IMG/VR virus record: IMGVR_UViG_3300025011_000086
Coordinates: 1-41,839 of that record
Direction: 5' to 3' (one strand)
DNA: 41,839 bases
DNA from: a virus
In this document: positions 14,972 to 24,547 of the stretch, piece after piece
How positions within the stretch are numbered: position 1 is the first letter of the stretch
Layout of the letters: each line of letters starts with the position of its first letter
Translations under genes and position numbers: made by a program
Notes under the pieces: generated by a model
What the model saw: the letters and a program-made list of their open reading frames with translations, nothing else
What the model was told of the DNA's origin: nothing
Database searches by the model: none

Positions 14972-15387
14972 GGGATTCTGCTCTCGCAGTTCATCAAGCC
15001 TATTACACGCGTCTGCACAATGCCTCGGGGCTGTGGGATGTGTACGATCGTCCGCCTGGCACAGCTGCATTGCCATTTATCCTGATCGAATCGGTGACAA
15101 CGCAGGATGCCTCGACGAAGACCACGCGCGGCCAGATTGCGATCGTGCAACTGAGCGCGAACGCTGGATATACCGGTGATGCCGGCGGGAAGAAGGACGC
15201 CGAGGCCATGGGGAGCCTGATCTCACAGGTGATCGACGACCGGAATAACAGGATCGATTGTGCGAGCGAGTTCCACATCATCACAACGAAACTTGAGACG
15301 GCCGCGACGATCGAGGAGCAGAGGACAGAACCGAAGAATGTAGTGCGGCGTGTGCTGAGGTTTCGTCACCACGTCGAAGAGTTGTAA
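14968..15387 (+). CDS. Tail terminator / completion protein
   Basis: 139 residues, coupled by ATGA to the gp10-like gene. It has an N-terminal helix, a strand LPFILIESVT, then a STKTTRGQIAIVQLSA region and a helical DAEAMGSLISQVIDD, in a length and position typical of DUF3168/gp17-like proteins that cap the tail tube. The assignment depends on order and topology rather than catalytic motifs. Confidence 0.7.
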   Translation: MRDSALAVHQAYYTRLHNASGLWDVYDRPPGTAALPFILIESVTTQDASTKTTRGQIAIVQLSANAGYTGDAGGKKDAEAMGSLISQVIDDRNNRIDCASEFHIITTKLETAATIEEQRTEPKNVVRRVLRFRHHVEEL

Positions 15388-15414
15388 CCACACTTAACTA
15401 GAAAGGATACTGCA

Positions 15415-15825
15415 ATGGGTGCCAGAAACGGAACAGAGATGTTGCTTTACATCGATATCTCAAGCACGCCGACGGCGATCGCTGGGCTGACCTCGAACGA
15501 CTTCAACGTCAACGGCGAGACGATCGACGTCACAACGAAGGACTCCGCTGGCTGGAAAGAGATCCTTGCCGGCCTGAATTCCTTCGGCTTCTCGGCTGAC
15601 GGCGTGTTCGATGAGTCAGCAACCTTTGGCTACAACGACCTGCTCACAGCGATGAAGCTCAAACAGCCTCTCACGGTCCGGATCTCGACGGAGATCTCCG
15701 GCGAGTACTATCAGGAGGGTCTGGTCATCATCACATCCCTCAAGAAGGGTGCCCCGATGGAAGACAAGGTCACGTTCAATGCGACCTTCGAAGGCTCCGG
15801 CGAACCAACACACTCAACCATCTAG
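15415..15825 (+). CDS. Major tail (tube) protein
   Basis: 136 residues, AAAGGA upstream. It has the beta-rich tube-protein pattern MGARNGTEMLLYIDISSTPTAIAG...NGETIDVTTKDSAGWKEILAGL, SFGFSADGVFD, and KVTFNATFEGSGEPT at the end. Proteins of the TP901-1 tail-tube type share the DVTTKDS...W and late G.-strands. It polymerises round the tape measure. The small size is normal for a short non-contractile tail tube. Confidence 0.85.
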   Translation: MGARNGTEMLLYIDISSTPTAIAGLTSNDFNVNGETIDVTTKDSAGWKEILAGLNSFGFSADGVFDESATFGYNDLLTAMKLKQPLTVRISTEISGEYYQEGLVIITSLKKGAPMEDKVTFNATFEGSGEPTHSTI

Positions 15826-15834
15826 AGGTGATCC

Positions 15835-16269
15835 TTGAACGAGATGACTGGTTTCAAAGAGATCGAGATCGGCGGCAAGAAGCGGCCGGTGAAGTATGGC
15901 TGGAACACGCTGGCGCTTCTGGAAGAGCGGACCGGGGTCAACGCGCTCAACCCCATGGAGATATCCCGCGCAGCTCTGACAGCATCGTTTCAGACCGCCA
16001 TGATCGATATCGGTCTGCAGGAGGGCTGCCGGGTGATGAAGGCGCCGGTTGATTTCACGCGTGAGGATATCGGCGCGTGGCTCGATACCGATGGCTTCCG
16101 CAGGGTTCGGGAGTTTCGGGACCTCTTCACCAAGGCAATCAGTGACGCATCGATGATCGGGATGAGTGAAGAGGAAAAAAAAAGCCTCGCAAAACTCTCA
16201 GCTGGTCTGATGTCAGAGCAATCGCCTTCGGAGAGCTCGGACTCTCCCCAGCCGAGTTCTGGGACCTGA
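15835..16269 (+). CDS. Tail assembly chaperone, unshifted form (gpG-like)
   Basis: 144 residues from TTG 15835, with GAGG six bases upstream; ATG 15844 would be poorly spaced. It includes FKEIEIGGKKRPVKYGWNTLALLEERTG, typical of tail chaperones that coat the tape measure before tube assembly. The frame has a run of nine A at 16175-16183 (GAA AAA AAA AGC) at which a -1 slip would join the next frame. The unshifted C-terminus (SEQSPSESSDSPQPSSGT) is low in complexity. Confidence 0.85.
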   Translation: MNEMTGFKEIEIGGKKRPVKYGWNTLALLEERTGVNALNPMEISRAALTASFQTAMIDIGLQEGCRVMKAPVDFTREDIGAWLDTDGFRRVREFRDLFTKAISDASMIGMSEEEKKSLAKLSAGLMSEQSPSESSDSPQPSSGT

Positions 16270-16496
16270 GCGTCACCGATTTCAATCTGCTCGTCAAGCA
16301 TCACCGGAAGGCAGTCGAAGAGGAGTGGCGCCGGGTACGTTGGCTCGGCGCCATGATCGCCAACATGAGCGGCAAGCAGCTGAGGCGGAAGATGCGAGAG
16401 TCGGAATTTATTCGGCTGCCCAGCGATGAAGCGGAGAGCTCAGGGGTTATGTCCAAAGAGCGGTTTGAACAGTTGAAGAAGAAATGGGCCAACTAA
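15835..16496 (+). CDS. Tail assembly chaperone, -1 frameshift product (gpGT-like)
   Basis: The A AAA AAA stretch at 16176-16182 is a canonical -1 slippery heptamer. After slipping, the frame runs to TAA 16494-16496, adding about 104 residues (KPRKTLSWSDVRAIAFGELG...) with the typical GELGLSPAEFWDLSVTDF and LKKKWAN ending. The total is about 220 residues. No good independent start exists for the downstream frame, and gpG/gpGT frameshifting is a conserved feature just before the tape measure gene of siphophages. The extension would bind the tape measure or tube. Confidence 0.85.
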
Positions 16497-16497
16497 T

Positions 16498-18177
16498 ATG
16501 AGTCAGCCTATTCTGGAAGTAGGCATTGGTGCAGATCTGTCGCCCTTTGAAAAGGCCATCGGCGAGCTCCGTCAGGAGATCCGGCAGCTCGGAACATCGA
16601 TCGGCGCGGCCGGCCAGCAGGCGACAGGCGGGTACACGCGCGCCATGGGCCAGGCCGGGAAAACAACCGATGATCTTTCGGGTTTCATCCGGACACAACG
16701 AGCGGAGAGCCGGCAGCAGAATTACCTCTTCCGCGAGGGCGCCGGCATAATCGGTGCTATTACGTTCTCGATGCTTGCGCTGTCGAACGCAACCGGGAGC
16801 AACTCAAAGGAAATGCAGCGCCTCAATTCCGTCCTCGTTTCCGGATATTCGACATTTCAGGCGGCCGACTTCGCCATGGCAGCTCTCGGGATCTCAACAG
16901 GAGGCGTCGCAACCGCGTTCAAGCTCATCGTCGGAGTCGGGGCGGCCGTTCTAACCTTCCTTGGATCGGCAAAGAAGGAAACGGCCGATCTCACGCGCGA
17001 GACGTTAGCTCTTAATGCCGCGCTGAGAAACACCGATGCGGTGCTCGCGAACAGGGCGGCCCGAACAAAAGGCTTGAGTGACAAACGAATCCAGAGCGAG
17101 CTTGATCTCCGATTGCGCACGATCGCCATGTTTGAGCAGGATCTTGCCGGTATAGCTACACTCCTGGCAACCGCCAGCGATGAAGACAAGAAGAAGCTCG
17201 AGGGATCAGAGGCGATCATCAAGTCGAGGGTGAACACGGAGTGGGACTTGGTGAAGGCTTTGATGGAAGAGAGAAAGCGTCGAGAGGAAATTCGAGACAA
17301 TGCGCGAGGTGATAACGTTCCACTGGAAGCCCGCCTAGCGTTCGAGCAGATGATCAACGACGAGATTGTCCGCCGAATGCAGCTGGAGATTCAGGACAAC
17401 ATGCGCAATCCGGAACCTGTCGGCGATATCTTCACTTGGCAGAACCCGATACCCAAAAAGCCCTTCGGAGGCGAAACGATCACAGGAGATTCTGCTGAGA
17501 CTCTCGCCCTCAAGAGCATCACAACGGGCAGGCTTGCCGTCGATGCGTTGATTCGCAACAAGCAGGAAGAGATGAAGATATGGAAGCAATCGCATGAGTT
17601 TGAGATGAGCCTGCTCGACGGTTTGAAATTCGGGGTTGTTGCTGCGTTTGACGAGATGCTTATGGTCCATCGTCAGGCCAAAGATACCTGGGATGCGATC
17701 TGGATCGCGATGCAGAACACTGTGATTTCATCTCTGGTTAACATCGGCGCGCAGCTTCTTCAGAACGCCGTGATAGGTCAACTCGCTACGGCGGCAGCAA
17801 CTGCTGCGACCGTAGCAAGCATGGCCGCCATAGCAGCATCGGCAGCCCCTGCGGCTTATGCTGTGTCGGTTGCAACTTTTGGAGGTGCGGCTTTGGCGGG
17901 AACGGCCGCATATCTAACCGGATTAGCTACTATACAGGCTGCCTCGCTGATACCGGGACTCGCCGGCGGCGGTCTCGCCTACGGCCCTATGCTCGCGATG
18001 GTGGGAGACAACCCCAATGCCGCGTCAGATCCGGAGGTAATCGCTCCGTTCTCTAAACTGCAAACACTGATGGAGCCTCAGAAACATCGCATCGAGATCG
18101 TCGGCCGGATCCGCAACCGCGATCTCTATCTCGTCTACAACGGATATCTCAGCAATCTCAACCGGATCGACGCCTAA
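16498..18177 (+). CDS. Tape measure protein (short)
   Basis: 559 residues, starting just after the frameshift frame stops. It has coiled-coil N-terminal helices (FEKAIGELRQEIRQLGTSIG), hydrophobic segments around 80-100 and 140-158 (FKLIVGVGAAVLTFLGSA), a charged helical centre and an Ala-rich membrane-like stretch before LAGGGLAYGPMLAMVGDN. This is standard tape-measure composition. The length is small, predicting a short tail (roughly 80-90 nm if about 0.15 nm per residue holds). Confidence 0.88.
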   Translation: MSQPILEVGIGADLSPFEKAIGELRQEIRQLGTSIGAAGQQATGGYTRAMGQAGKTTDDLSGFIRTQRAESRQQNYLFREGAGIIGAITFSMLALSNATGSNSKEMQRLNSVLVSGYSTFQAADFAMAALGISTGGVATAFKLIVGVGAAVLTFLGSAKKETADLTRETLALNAALRNTDAVLANRAARTKGLSDKRIQSELDLRLRTIAMFEQDLAGIATLLATASDEDKKKLEGSEAIIKSRVNTEWDLVKALMEERKRREEIRDNARGDNVPLEARLAFEQMINDEIVRRMQLEIQDNMRNPEPVGDIFTWQNPIPKKPFGGETITGDSAETLALKSITTGRLAVDALIRNKQEEMKIWKQSHEFEMSLLDGLKFGVVAAFDEMLMVHRQAKDTWDAIWIAMQNTVISSLVNIGAQLLQNAVIGQLATAAATAATVASMAAIAASAAPAAYAVSVATFGGAALAGTAAYLTGLATIQAASLIPGLAGGGLAYGPMLAMVGDNPNAASDPEVIAPFSKLQTLMEPQKHRIEIVGRIRNRDLYLVYNGYLSNLNRIDA

Positions 18178-18180
18178 ACA

Positions 18181-21100
18181 ATGGCCTACGGCGAAAAATA
18201 CTACGCAACTACCATCGATTACTTCAACATCGAATGGACTCTTAAGATACTCCGGGATGGATTCGCCGGAGCTGCGACAGAGCTCCGGGCCGCTCGATCC
18301 GGATTGCGGCTGATCTATGAGGGCGAGAACGAGGACGTTTTCTCCAGTTCAATTCTGGCTTCCCGCGTTGAATGTGATCTGATGGTGCAAGACTCAGGCG
18401 TCGAAGCCGATCTGGAGGCAATGGTCGGAGAATCGGAAGATGCGTGGCGCTGCGAGTTGTGGATTGGAGCTTCGCTCAAATGGCGCGGTAAACTGCTCAT
18501 CGATACGCATAATCGAGCCAGGGCATCATATCCATACCCCGTCACACTTGTTGCGACAGACGGCCTGGCCAGGCTGAGGGATATCCCATTCGAGGACGGA
18601 GGGGGCAATCCATATACCGGCCGCGAGACTCAACTCGAGATCATCGTCAAGATCTTGAACAAACTCGGTCACGAGCTGCAGTTCGTTACAACGGACGAGT
18701 GGTTCGAATCGCAAATGCTCTCCACGCAGGACGATGATCCACTCGCCCAGGCGGAAATCGATCAGGGCATCTATTGGGATAGTTCCAGCGAGTCCAGTTG
18801 GATGTGCTATGACGTCCTCATTGACATCCTCAAGAGAAAAAGCCTGCAGCTCCTGATGGTGCATGGGGCATGGTTCCTGACACAACTGACGGAGTGTGCC
18901 AAGTCGGCCCTGATAGAGAGAAGATACAATTCAGACGGGACGCCCTACGTCGTTCCATCCGTCATTGTCGATCGGTCCTTCGAGGTGGACCAGGTAAACG
19001 CCTGGATTGAGGCCGGAGGATCGGATGAGATTCAGAAGCCGGTCGATAGTGTAAGCGTCGGGTATAATCACGGAGAGCTGGACAGCTATCTCAACAATGG
19101 TTCGTTCGAGTACTGGGAAGTCGGCGATCTTGTACCCGATGGCTGGACCGTAGTTGCAGGTCTTGGAAGCATCGAAAAGGGAACAGAGCACGTCACAGGC
19201 AATTATTCTGTCCGAGGCCTCGAGTGTCTCGGTAGCCCTGGTTCGCCGGTAGATCCCGACGATCTCGTGCGATTTACGCAGGAGACTCCATTCCCGATCA
19301 TCAGGGGTAATAGTGATGATACCGAGATGAGTCTCTCATTCCAGGCGAAGTACACACTGCGAGATCCTCCAGATCCACTCACAACCAAGAGAGCATATTG
19401 GGCGCTCACGTACGGAATCTATGCAATCTGGAAGAATGGCGATCAGTACGAGTGGTTTGACAACGGCGGCAATCCTTACTGGAACGAATATGCGCCTACC
19501 GAGGATTGGACGGAATTCAGTTTCTCCTTCCCGGCACCTTTGACAACATCAAAGATCACCGCGCTCTTCACGACGATCTATGAAGATCCTGGCTTTACTG
19601 TCACTCCGGGTTGTGTGGATTCCATCTTTGTCGACGATGTGTTGATCGAATCACAAGCCATTCCGGTTCCTTCCACCGTGCGGACGAAGGCGATCCTGAT
19701 CGACTCACTTTCAACCGCCGGTTACGATTTGGGCATTGTGCATCACGGCGATGGACCGGTCATCGACGCCCAATCCCGCCTAACGATAGCGAGCGGGGCC
19801 CTGGATACTGTGCTCTGGACGGAGCGGGACTCCTCTTCATACGTCGACCTACCCTTATCGGAACTGCAGGTAAAAAAAGTTGCGAGCGCGCAGCAATCTG
19901 CATCGTTGGTTCTCTCTGCGACAATCCTGGGAGAATTCGGTGCCACGTCGATACTTCTGGTTGGGGCAAAGCGATATATATTTCGCGGTGGAGTGTTCGA
20001 TCTTGAACGAGCCGAATGCCAGGGAGTCTGGCAGGAGATCAAAGACGATCAGCAAGGTGCGGATATCGTAGTAAGCTATTCCGATGAATCTGGCGGAGCA
20101 GGCGGAGGAGCTGGCGGTGGTGGCGGCGGTGGGACTGTGACTATAGATGTGCTGGCGCGATTCACGGAACAGGCGACCACCATCATTGCCGCCGTAAACA
20201 AGTTCCATTCCAACTCTTGGGATGGCGTGCTCGATGGAACGGGACATATTAGCACGCCTGGCACCATCGGCTGGATTGTTGCCGGCGGGGATGATTTCGA
20301 GTTCATCAAAGGGTCCGACGACTACATTCGCGGCAGCAGCTCGACGCTTGAAATCGCTCTCACGAGTGAATTGCCGATCCGCCGCGCAAAGGACACGGAT
20401 GCGCTCAGCATCATCAACCCGACAGACTCTACCGCACTTATCCAACAATCCTCGCCATGGCTTCTTCTCACATGCCACGCCTGGGACACGACTACGAGCG
20501 GAGGCATGGACACGGAGGTTCCTTGGAGAATCAGGAATGAGGCATACGCCTCGCCAGGTCATGGGGGCGGAGTCCTCGTCTTCAAAGTCGAGTCGCAGTA
20601 CATCCGGAGGCCGTTCGCCATCGATGAGCAGGGACGCATGCTCCTCGCTTACGGAAGCGGACCGTTCAGCGATCAAGACACCGGGCCGTACTACGGGTTC
20701 AACGGAGAAGACTTTGGACAATGGCCGATCATCCTCGCTGCGAACATCGGCGGCCTGAACAAGGTCGTGGTCGGATGGCCGGAGAATGCAATCACGACGG
20801 ACCTCTATGTGACGGGGAAGACCTATCACTATGACGCTCCGATTCCGAACACGAACGACCTGACGTCGTTGGGGACAACATCCAATCAATGGTCAGATCT
20901 TTTTCTTGCTTCCGGTGGAGTGATCAACTTCGCCAATGGGAATGCAGCGATCACTCACTCGACCGGCGCGATTACGCTCTCAACAAGGACTGGGATAGGA
21001 TTAGCGCCGGGAGCGGCTGCTTTCTATGTAAACGCTTCGCTTGGTAGAGCACAATTCATCAATCCAACTGGTGATGCTTATATCGGAATTGGAAGATCGA

Positions 21101-23352
21101 CAGCAGGCGCAGATCGCTATCTTATGGGATTCACTGGCACAGGAGCGACGGGCCACGGTATCATTTCAGGTGGAGCATATAGTTTTTGGTTCGATTTGGC
21201 CGGAAAAGGAATTGGATTAAATACTATAGCAGCAATCGATGGAATGCACGTCCAATCCACTTCCACGCAGCTGCGGCTTGCTTGCGACGCCAGCAATTTC
21301 ATCGATCAGCTGTCTGACTCCACAGGCGGCTGGATCGCAAAGTATAAAGATGGTGAACGCATCCTAACTCTTTCACCTAACAACGTAAGCACAAATGCCT
21401 TCATCGGTTATCAGGCAGGCAGGACAACCGCAACAGGTGGCGGAAACTTCGGCGGAGGATCTGGGGCTTTGTTTTCAATCACCAGCGGCACATACAATCT
21501 TGGCTTCGGGCACCAAGCGCTTTTTTCTCTGACTGATGCCACCAGCAATTCGGGGATCGGGATGTATGCCCTTCTTAGCAATGTGCACGGAAACTATAAT
21601 GTAGGCATCGGAAGGGAAGCCGGCTATAATTGCACCACAGATGCCGGCGTGTTCATCGGTTTCCGTGCTGGCTACCATGAAACCGGCGCGGGCAAGCTCT
21701 TTATCGACAATGCAGCGCGTGCTTCTGAAGCTGATGGCCGGCTGAAGGCCATGGTTTATGGTGTGTTCAATTCGACACCTTCAACGCAAACCATCACGTT
21801 CAACGCTTTAGCCACCGTTCAAAATGACATGGGCGTTGATGGCTTTACGGTTTACAATCCGACACCTGCCACTGCCATCCAGCAGCAACACAGCCCATGG
21901 CTTACACTGACGTGCCACGCTTGGAATACCGATGGTGCCGGTTCATCTGAAGACGTGCCATGGCGCATCCGATCAGAAGGCTATGCTTCTCCAGGCCATG
22001 GCGGTGGCTGCTTGGTGTTCCGTGTCAACGCACAGTATCATCGCCGGCCGATCGCTGTGGATGAACAGGGCCGCATGATTCTTGGCTACGGTGCAGGGCC
22101 GAAAGCTTATGAAGGTGATAACATCTACGGCTTCGCGGGCGAAGACTTCGGGGCTGGAGGAGGAGCGGGAACGGGCAACTGGCCGATCATCCTTGCTGCT
22201 GATATTGCCGGACTCAATCGCGTTGTGGTTGGTTGGCCAACCGAGAGCATCGTTTCCGATCTCTACGTGACCGGGAAGATTGCCGTGAGCCTCTTGAATG
22301 GAGAAACCCTCGCAACATCGTGCACTCTCTCGAGCGGAACGGGTGTCCCTGGGGCGGCTGAACCGAATGGAAGTCTGTACATGCGGCGGGACGGGGCAGC
22401 CGGCACAAGTCTCTACATTCGAACATCTGGAGCCTGGGTCGGAGTCGCAACGGGCATCACTTCGCTCAACGGACTCTCGGGAGCATCTCAGACGTTCGTC
22501 AATGATACTAACGTGACGATAGTTTCAGCCGGGACAACTCACACCGTCACCTGGTCGGGGACCTTAGCTGCTGCACGCGTCGGCAACCTTCCAGCCTCGA
22601 AGATCACAAGCGGCACCTTTGCCGACAGCTTTCTTGATACGATCTCAACAGCCGGGAAAGTCTCGGGGGGAGCGATAACTAGTGGCACGATCGGCGGAAG
22701 CACAATCTTCAACTCGAGCGGCGCAATAACCACCACCGGGGTGCTCACGGTGACCGGTGCATCGTATGTCCGGAGTGTGATAGTTAAAAATCCCACCGCC
22801 TCAACGGCCGGATCTCAGGTCCAACACTCGCCCTACATCGAACTAATCTGTCAGTCCTGGGACACTTCGAACTCTCGCAATGACGAGGTTCCATGGAGGC
22901 TCCTCAATGAGGCTTATGCCAGCTCGGGACACGGCGGCGGTTGTTTGGTGTTCTACACAAGCTCCCAATATAATCGGAGGCCTTGGGCGATAGACGAGAA
23001 TGGGCGAGGCATTCTCGGAACAGGAGTTGGCCCCTACACAATTAACGGGGAAACGATCTACGGATTTCACGGCGAGGATTTTGGCTCATACGGCAACTGG
23101 CCCTTGATCCTGGAAGGATCAATCGCTGGGCTTAACAAGGTGGTAGTTGGAAGTCCACCGAATGATGTGACTTCCGATCTCTACGTTACCGGTGTTATTT
23201 ACACGATGACGAGCGGAGCTCGCGGAACGGCTCACCAGGTAGTGGGAGCACAACAAGCCGCTATCGCCAACGCTACAGACGCCCCCTCGGTCATTGCCAG
23301 GCTGAACGATTTGCTTGGTGCTTGTCGAACTCACGGACTCATCGCAACCTAA
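18181..23352 (+). CDS. Large tail fibre / receptor-binding protein
   Basis: 1723 residues. The N-terminal ~480 residues look like the baseplate-type domain of fibre-bearing phages (LRDGFAGAATELRAARSGLRLIYEG, LWIGASLKWRGKLLIDTH, ATDGLARLRDIPFEDG), then a carbohydrate-binding-like stretch (LNNGSFEYWEVGDLVPDGW). A Gly-rich hinge near 20092-20136 leads to three copies of one domain (PWRI..EAYASPGHGGG..., ending DLYVTGK) and YadA-head-like repeats (GYQAGRTTATGGG...IGMYALLSN...VGIGREAGYN). The C-terminus ATDAPSVIARLNDLLGACRTHGLIAT is a trimerisation-type tail. It is likely the host-binding fibre. Confidence 0.85.
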   Translation: MAYGEKYYATTIDYFNIEWTLKILRDGFAGAATELRAARSGLRLIYEGENEDVFSSSILASRVECDLMVQDSGVEADLEAMVGESEDAWRCELWIGASLKWRGKLLIDTHNRARASYPYPVTLVATDGLARLRDIPFEDGGGNPYTGRETQLEIIVKILNKLGHELQFVTTDEWFESQMLSTQDDDPLAQAEIDQGIYWDSSSESSWMCYDVLIDILKRKSLQLLMVHGAWFLTQLTECAKSALIERRYNSDGTPYVVPSVIVDRSFEVDQVNAWIEAGGSDEIQKPVDSVSVGYNHGELDSYLNNGSFEYWEVGDLVPDGWTVVAGLGSIEKGTEHVTGNYSVRGLECLGSPGSPVDPDDLVRFTQETPFPIIRGNSDDTEMSLSFQAKYTLRDPPDPLTTKRAYWALTYGIYAIWKNGDQYEWFDNGGNPYWNEYAPTEDWTEFSFSFPAPLTTSKITALFTTIYEDPGFTVTPGCVDSIFVDDVLIESQAIPVPSTVRTKAILIDSLSTAGYDLGIVHHGDGPVIDAQSRLTIASGALDTVLWTERDSSSYVDLPLSELQVKKVASAQQSASLVLSATILGEFGATSILLVGAKRYIFRGGVFDLERAECQGVWQEIKDDQQGADIVVSYSDESGGAGGGAGGGGGGGTVTIDVLARFTEQATTIIAAVNKFHSNSWDGVLDGTGHISTPGTIGWIVAGGDDFEFIKGSDDYIRGSSSTLEIALTSELPIRRAKDTDALSIINPTDSTALIQQSSPWLLLTCHAWDTTTSGGMDTEVPWRIRNEAYASPGHGGGVLVFKVESQYIRRPFAIDEQGRMLLAYGSGPFSDQDTGPYYGFNGEDFGQWPIILAANIGGLNKVVVGWPENAITTDLYVTGKTYHYDAPIPNTNDLTSLGTTSNQWSDLFLASGGVINFANGNAAITHSTGAITLSTRTGIGLAPGAAAFYVNASLGRAQFINPTGDAYIGIGRSTAGADRYLMGFTGTGATGHGIISGGAYSFWFDLAGKGIGLNTIAAIDGMHVQSTSTQLRLACDASNFIDQLSDSTGGWIAKYKDGERILTLSPNNVSTNAFIGYQAGRTTATGGGNFGGGSGALFSITSGTYNLGFGHQALFSLTDATSNSGIGMYALLSNVHGNYNVGIGREAGYNCTTDAGVFIGFRAGYHETGAGKLFIDNAARASEADGRLKAMVYGVFNSTPSTQTITFNALATVQNDMGVDGFTVYNPTPATAIQQQHSPWLTLTCHAWNTDGAGSSEDVPWRIRSEGYASPGHGGGCLVFRVNAQYHRRPIAVDEQGRMILGYGAGPKAYEGDNIYGFAGEDFGAGGGAGTGNWPIILAADIAGLNRVVVGWPTESIVSDLYVTGKIAVSLLNGETLATSCTLSSGTGVPGAAEPNGSLYMRRDGAAGTSLYIRTSGAWVGVATGITSLNGLSGASQTFVNDTNVTIVSAGTTHTVTWSGTLAAARVGNLPASKITSGTFADSFLDTISTAGKVSGGAITSGTIGGSTIFNSSGAITTTGVLTVTGASYVRSVIVKNPTASTAGSQVQHSPYIELICQSWDTSNSRNDEVPWRLLNEAYASSGHGGGCLVFYTSSQYNRRPWAIDENGRGILGTGVGPYTINGETIYGFHGEDFGSYGNWPLILEGSIAGLNKVVVGSPPNDVTSDLYVTGVIYTMTSGARGTAHQVVGAQQAAIANATDAPSVIARLNDLLGACRTHGLIAT
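20416..20820 (+). repeat. Fibre repeat domain, copy 1
   Basis: Encodes the first of three homologous ~135-residue units: SSPWLLLTCHAWDTTTSG, EVPWRIRNEAYASPGHGGG, QYIRRPFAIDEQGRMLL, YGFNGEDFG, WPIILAANIGGLNKVVVGWP, DLYVTGK. Copies 2 and 3 follow at 21853 and 22783. Confidence 0.85.
21853..22279 (+). repeat. Fibre repeat domain, copy 2
   Basis: Second unit: HSPWLTLTCHAWNTDGAG, DVPWRIRSEGYASPGHGGG, AVDEQGRMILGYGAGP, GFAGEDFGAGGG, WPIILAADIAGLNRVVVGWP, DLYVTGK. It differs from copy 1 mainly in an added Gly-rich loop. Confidence 0.85.
22783..23194 (+). repeat. Fibre repeat domain, copy 3
   Basis: Third unit: HSPYIELICQSWDTSNS, EVPWRLLNEAYASSGHGGG, QYNRRPWAIDENGRGIL, GFHGEDFG, WPLILEGSIAGLNKVVVGSP, DLYVTG. 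It is the most divergent copy and precedes the C-terminal trimerisation-type end. Confidence 0.85.
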
Positions 23353-23367
23353 TCAAAGGAGGTTCCA

Positions 23368-23619
23368 ATGCTTAAGCTGAAGCTCTATGTCGTTGGCGTG
23401 TCGAAGGAGAATCCTTCCGATACAAACCACAACGTGCGTATTCGCGTTTTTGACTCCGAAGGTGCAACCACTGCAGCCACAATGCCAATCGTCGGCAGGG
23501 GCGCCAGCGCCGGTGTGCTGGGCGAGATCACGCTGCAGGTCGCGGATGCAGATGTGCAGCCGTGGAAGGATGCCGGAGGTAAGTTTTCAGAGGAAGCGGA
23601 TTTCGAATTCCCCGCCTAA
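23368..23619 (+). CDS. Hypothetical protein after fibre (83 aa)
   Basis: It has a strong ribosome site (AAAGGAGG) and starts MLKLKLYVVGVSKENPSDTNHNVRIRVFDSEG. The composition suggests a small beta sandwich (IRVFDSEGATTAATMPIVG, GEITLQVADADVQPW). No family is recognised. Its place just after the fibre suggests a virion or fibre accessory protein. Confidence 0.65.
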   Translation: MLKLKLYVVGVSKENPSDTNHNVRIRVFDSEGATTAATMPIVGRGASAGVLGEITLQVADADVQPWKDAGGKFSEEADFEFPA

Positions 23620-23667
23620 GCGTGGGCCCACCCAACCGCACTTTCACTGTATTGAAGGAGGAAGAGT

Positions 23668-24135
23668 ATGCGTCAATGTCGGATTCTGTTAACCGTCTTC
23701 GACCGGCTTACCATCATGAATCGGCTTCCAGGCGAAGCTAAAATTGAGACGGGCATTGTGATTCAGGACATCCGTGAAAAACTCAAACTCACGCAGGGCG
23801 ACGTCGAAAGGGTCGAACTGAAGACCGTCTTCGCCGATGTTGAAACCTTCAGGGAAAAAATCTCCGAACTCAAAGATCTACCGGCCGGCCTGATTGACAC
23901 AATTGTGGATCTCGCTGTCGAGAATTTCCCCTCAAAGGGTGAAAACCTGCAGTTGAATCCGGCGAAGGACGAAGCAATTGCATTCGATCTGACTGAGCTT
24001 GAGGTTCCTTTGATCAAGGCGGACCTCGAGCGTCTGAATAAGAGCGGGAAGTTGCCAACTCAATCGAATTGGATAGCTCTATTTCGGAAGTTCCAGAAGG
24101 CTGAGCTGCTGGTGGAAGAGCACGCCGCGAACTAG
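23668..24135 (+). CDS. Hypothetical protein (155 aa)
   Basis: GGAGGAAGAG precedes the ATG. It has a coiled-coil-like helical centre (IQDIREKLKLTQGDVERVELKTV, FREKISELKDLPAGLIDTIVDLAVENF) and no hydrophobic segment. The function is not recognised. The first ~17 residues are of lower quality, and ATG 23716 (MNRLPGEAK) is a possible alternative start. Confidence 0.6.
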   Translation: MRQCRILLTVFDRLTIMNRLPGEAKIETGIVIQDIREKLKLTQGDVERVELKTVFADVETFREKISELKDLPAGLIDTIVDLAVENFPSKGENLQLNPAKDEAIAFDLTELEVPLIKADLERLNKSGKLPTQSNWIALFRKFQKAELLVEEHAAN

Positions 24136-24151
24136 GACGAAGGGAGTCTCA

Positions 24152-24526
24152 ATGCCGGCAGAAGATACCCATGTCGCCCTCAAAGAGTTCATCGAAACAA
24201 TCATCAAGGGCCACGAAAAGCTGAACGAGGCGCGTTTCCAGGCCATAGAGCGTGCCGTCGATGTAGCCAACACGCAGATGGAGAAGCGTCTTGAGGGGAT
24301 GAATGAATTCAGGGACAGCCTCAAAGATCAGGCATCCCGGTTCTTCACAAGGGACGAATTTCACTCGGCACATGGCCCGGTTCTCAAAGACATAGAAGCC
24401 TTGAAGCTCTCGCGGGCAACGCTCGAGGGCAAAGCATCGCAGAAGTCCGTCAATGTTGCCTATGTAATCTCGGTAATCGGTATAGTCATCTCACTCATCG
24501 CTCTAGCTATTCATCTTGCTAAATAA
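24152..24526 (+). CDS. Coiled-coil protein with C-terminal TM helix
   Basis: 124 residues. A charged helical body (LKEFIETIIKGHEKLNEARFQAIERAVDVANTQMEKRLEGMNEFRDSLKDQASRFFTRDEF) is followed by one TM helix at the end (VAYVISVIGIVISLIALAIHLAK). Proteins of this plan are common in phage lysis cassettes and are often called holin-like, but no lysis motif is diagnostic. It opens the lysis cluster. Confidence 0.7.
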   Translation: MPAEDTHVALKEFIETIIKGHEKLNEARFQAIERAVDVANTQMEKRLEGMNEFRDSLKDQASRFFTRDEFHSAHGPVLKDIEALKLSRATLEGKASQKSVNVAYVISVIGIVISLIALAIHLAK

Positions 24527-24547
24527 ACCGCCCCTCACGGAGGCACC

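Noticed and set aside
20092-23352. Diversity-generating retroelement acting on the fibre
   Set aside because: No reverse transcriptase and no adenine-biased template/variable pair was seen.
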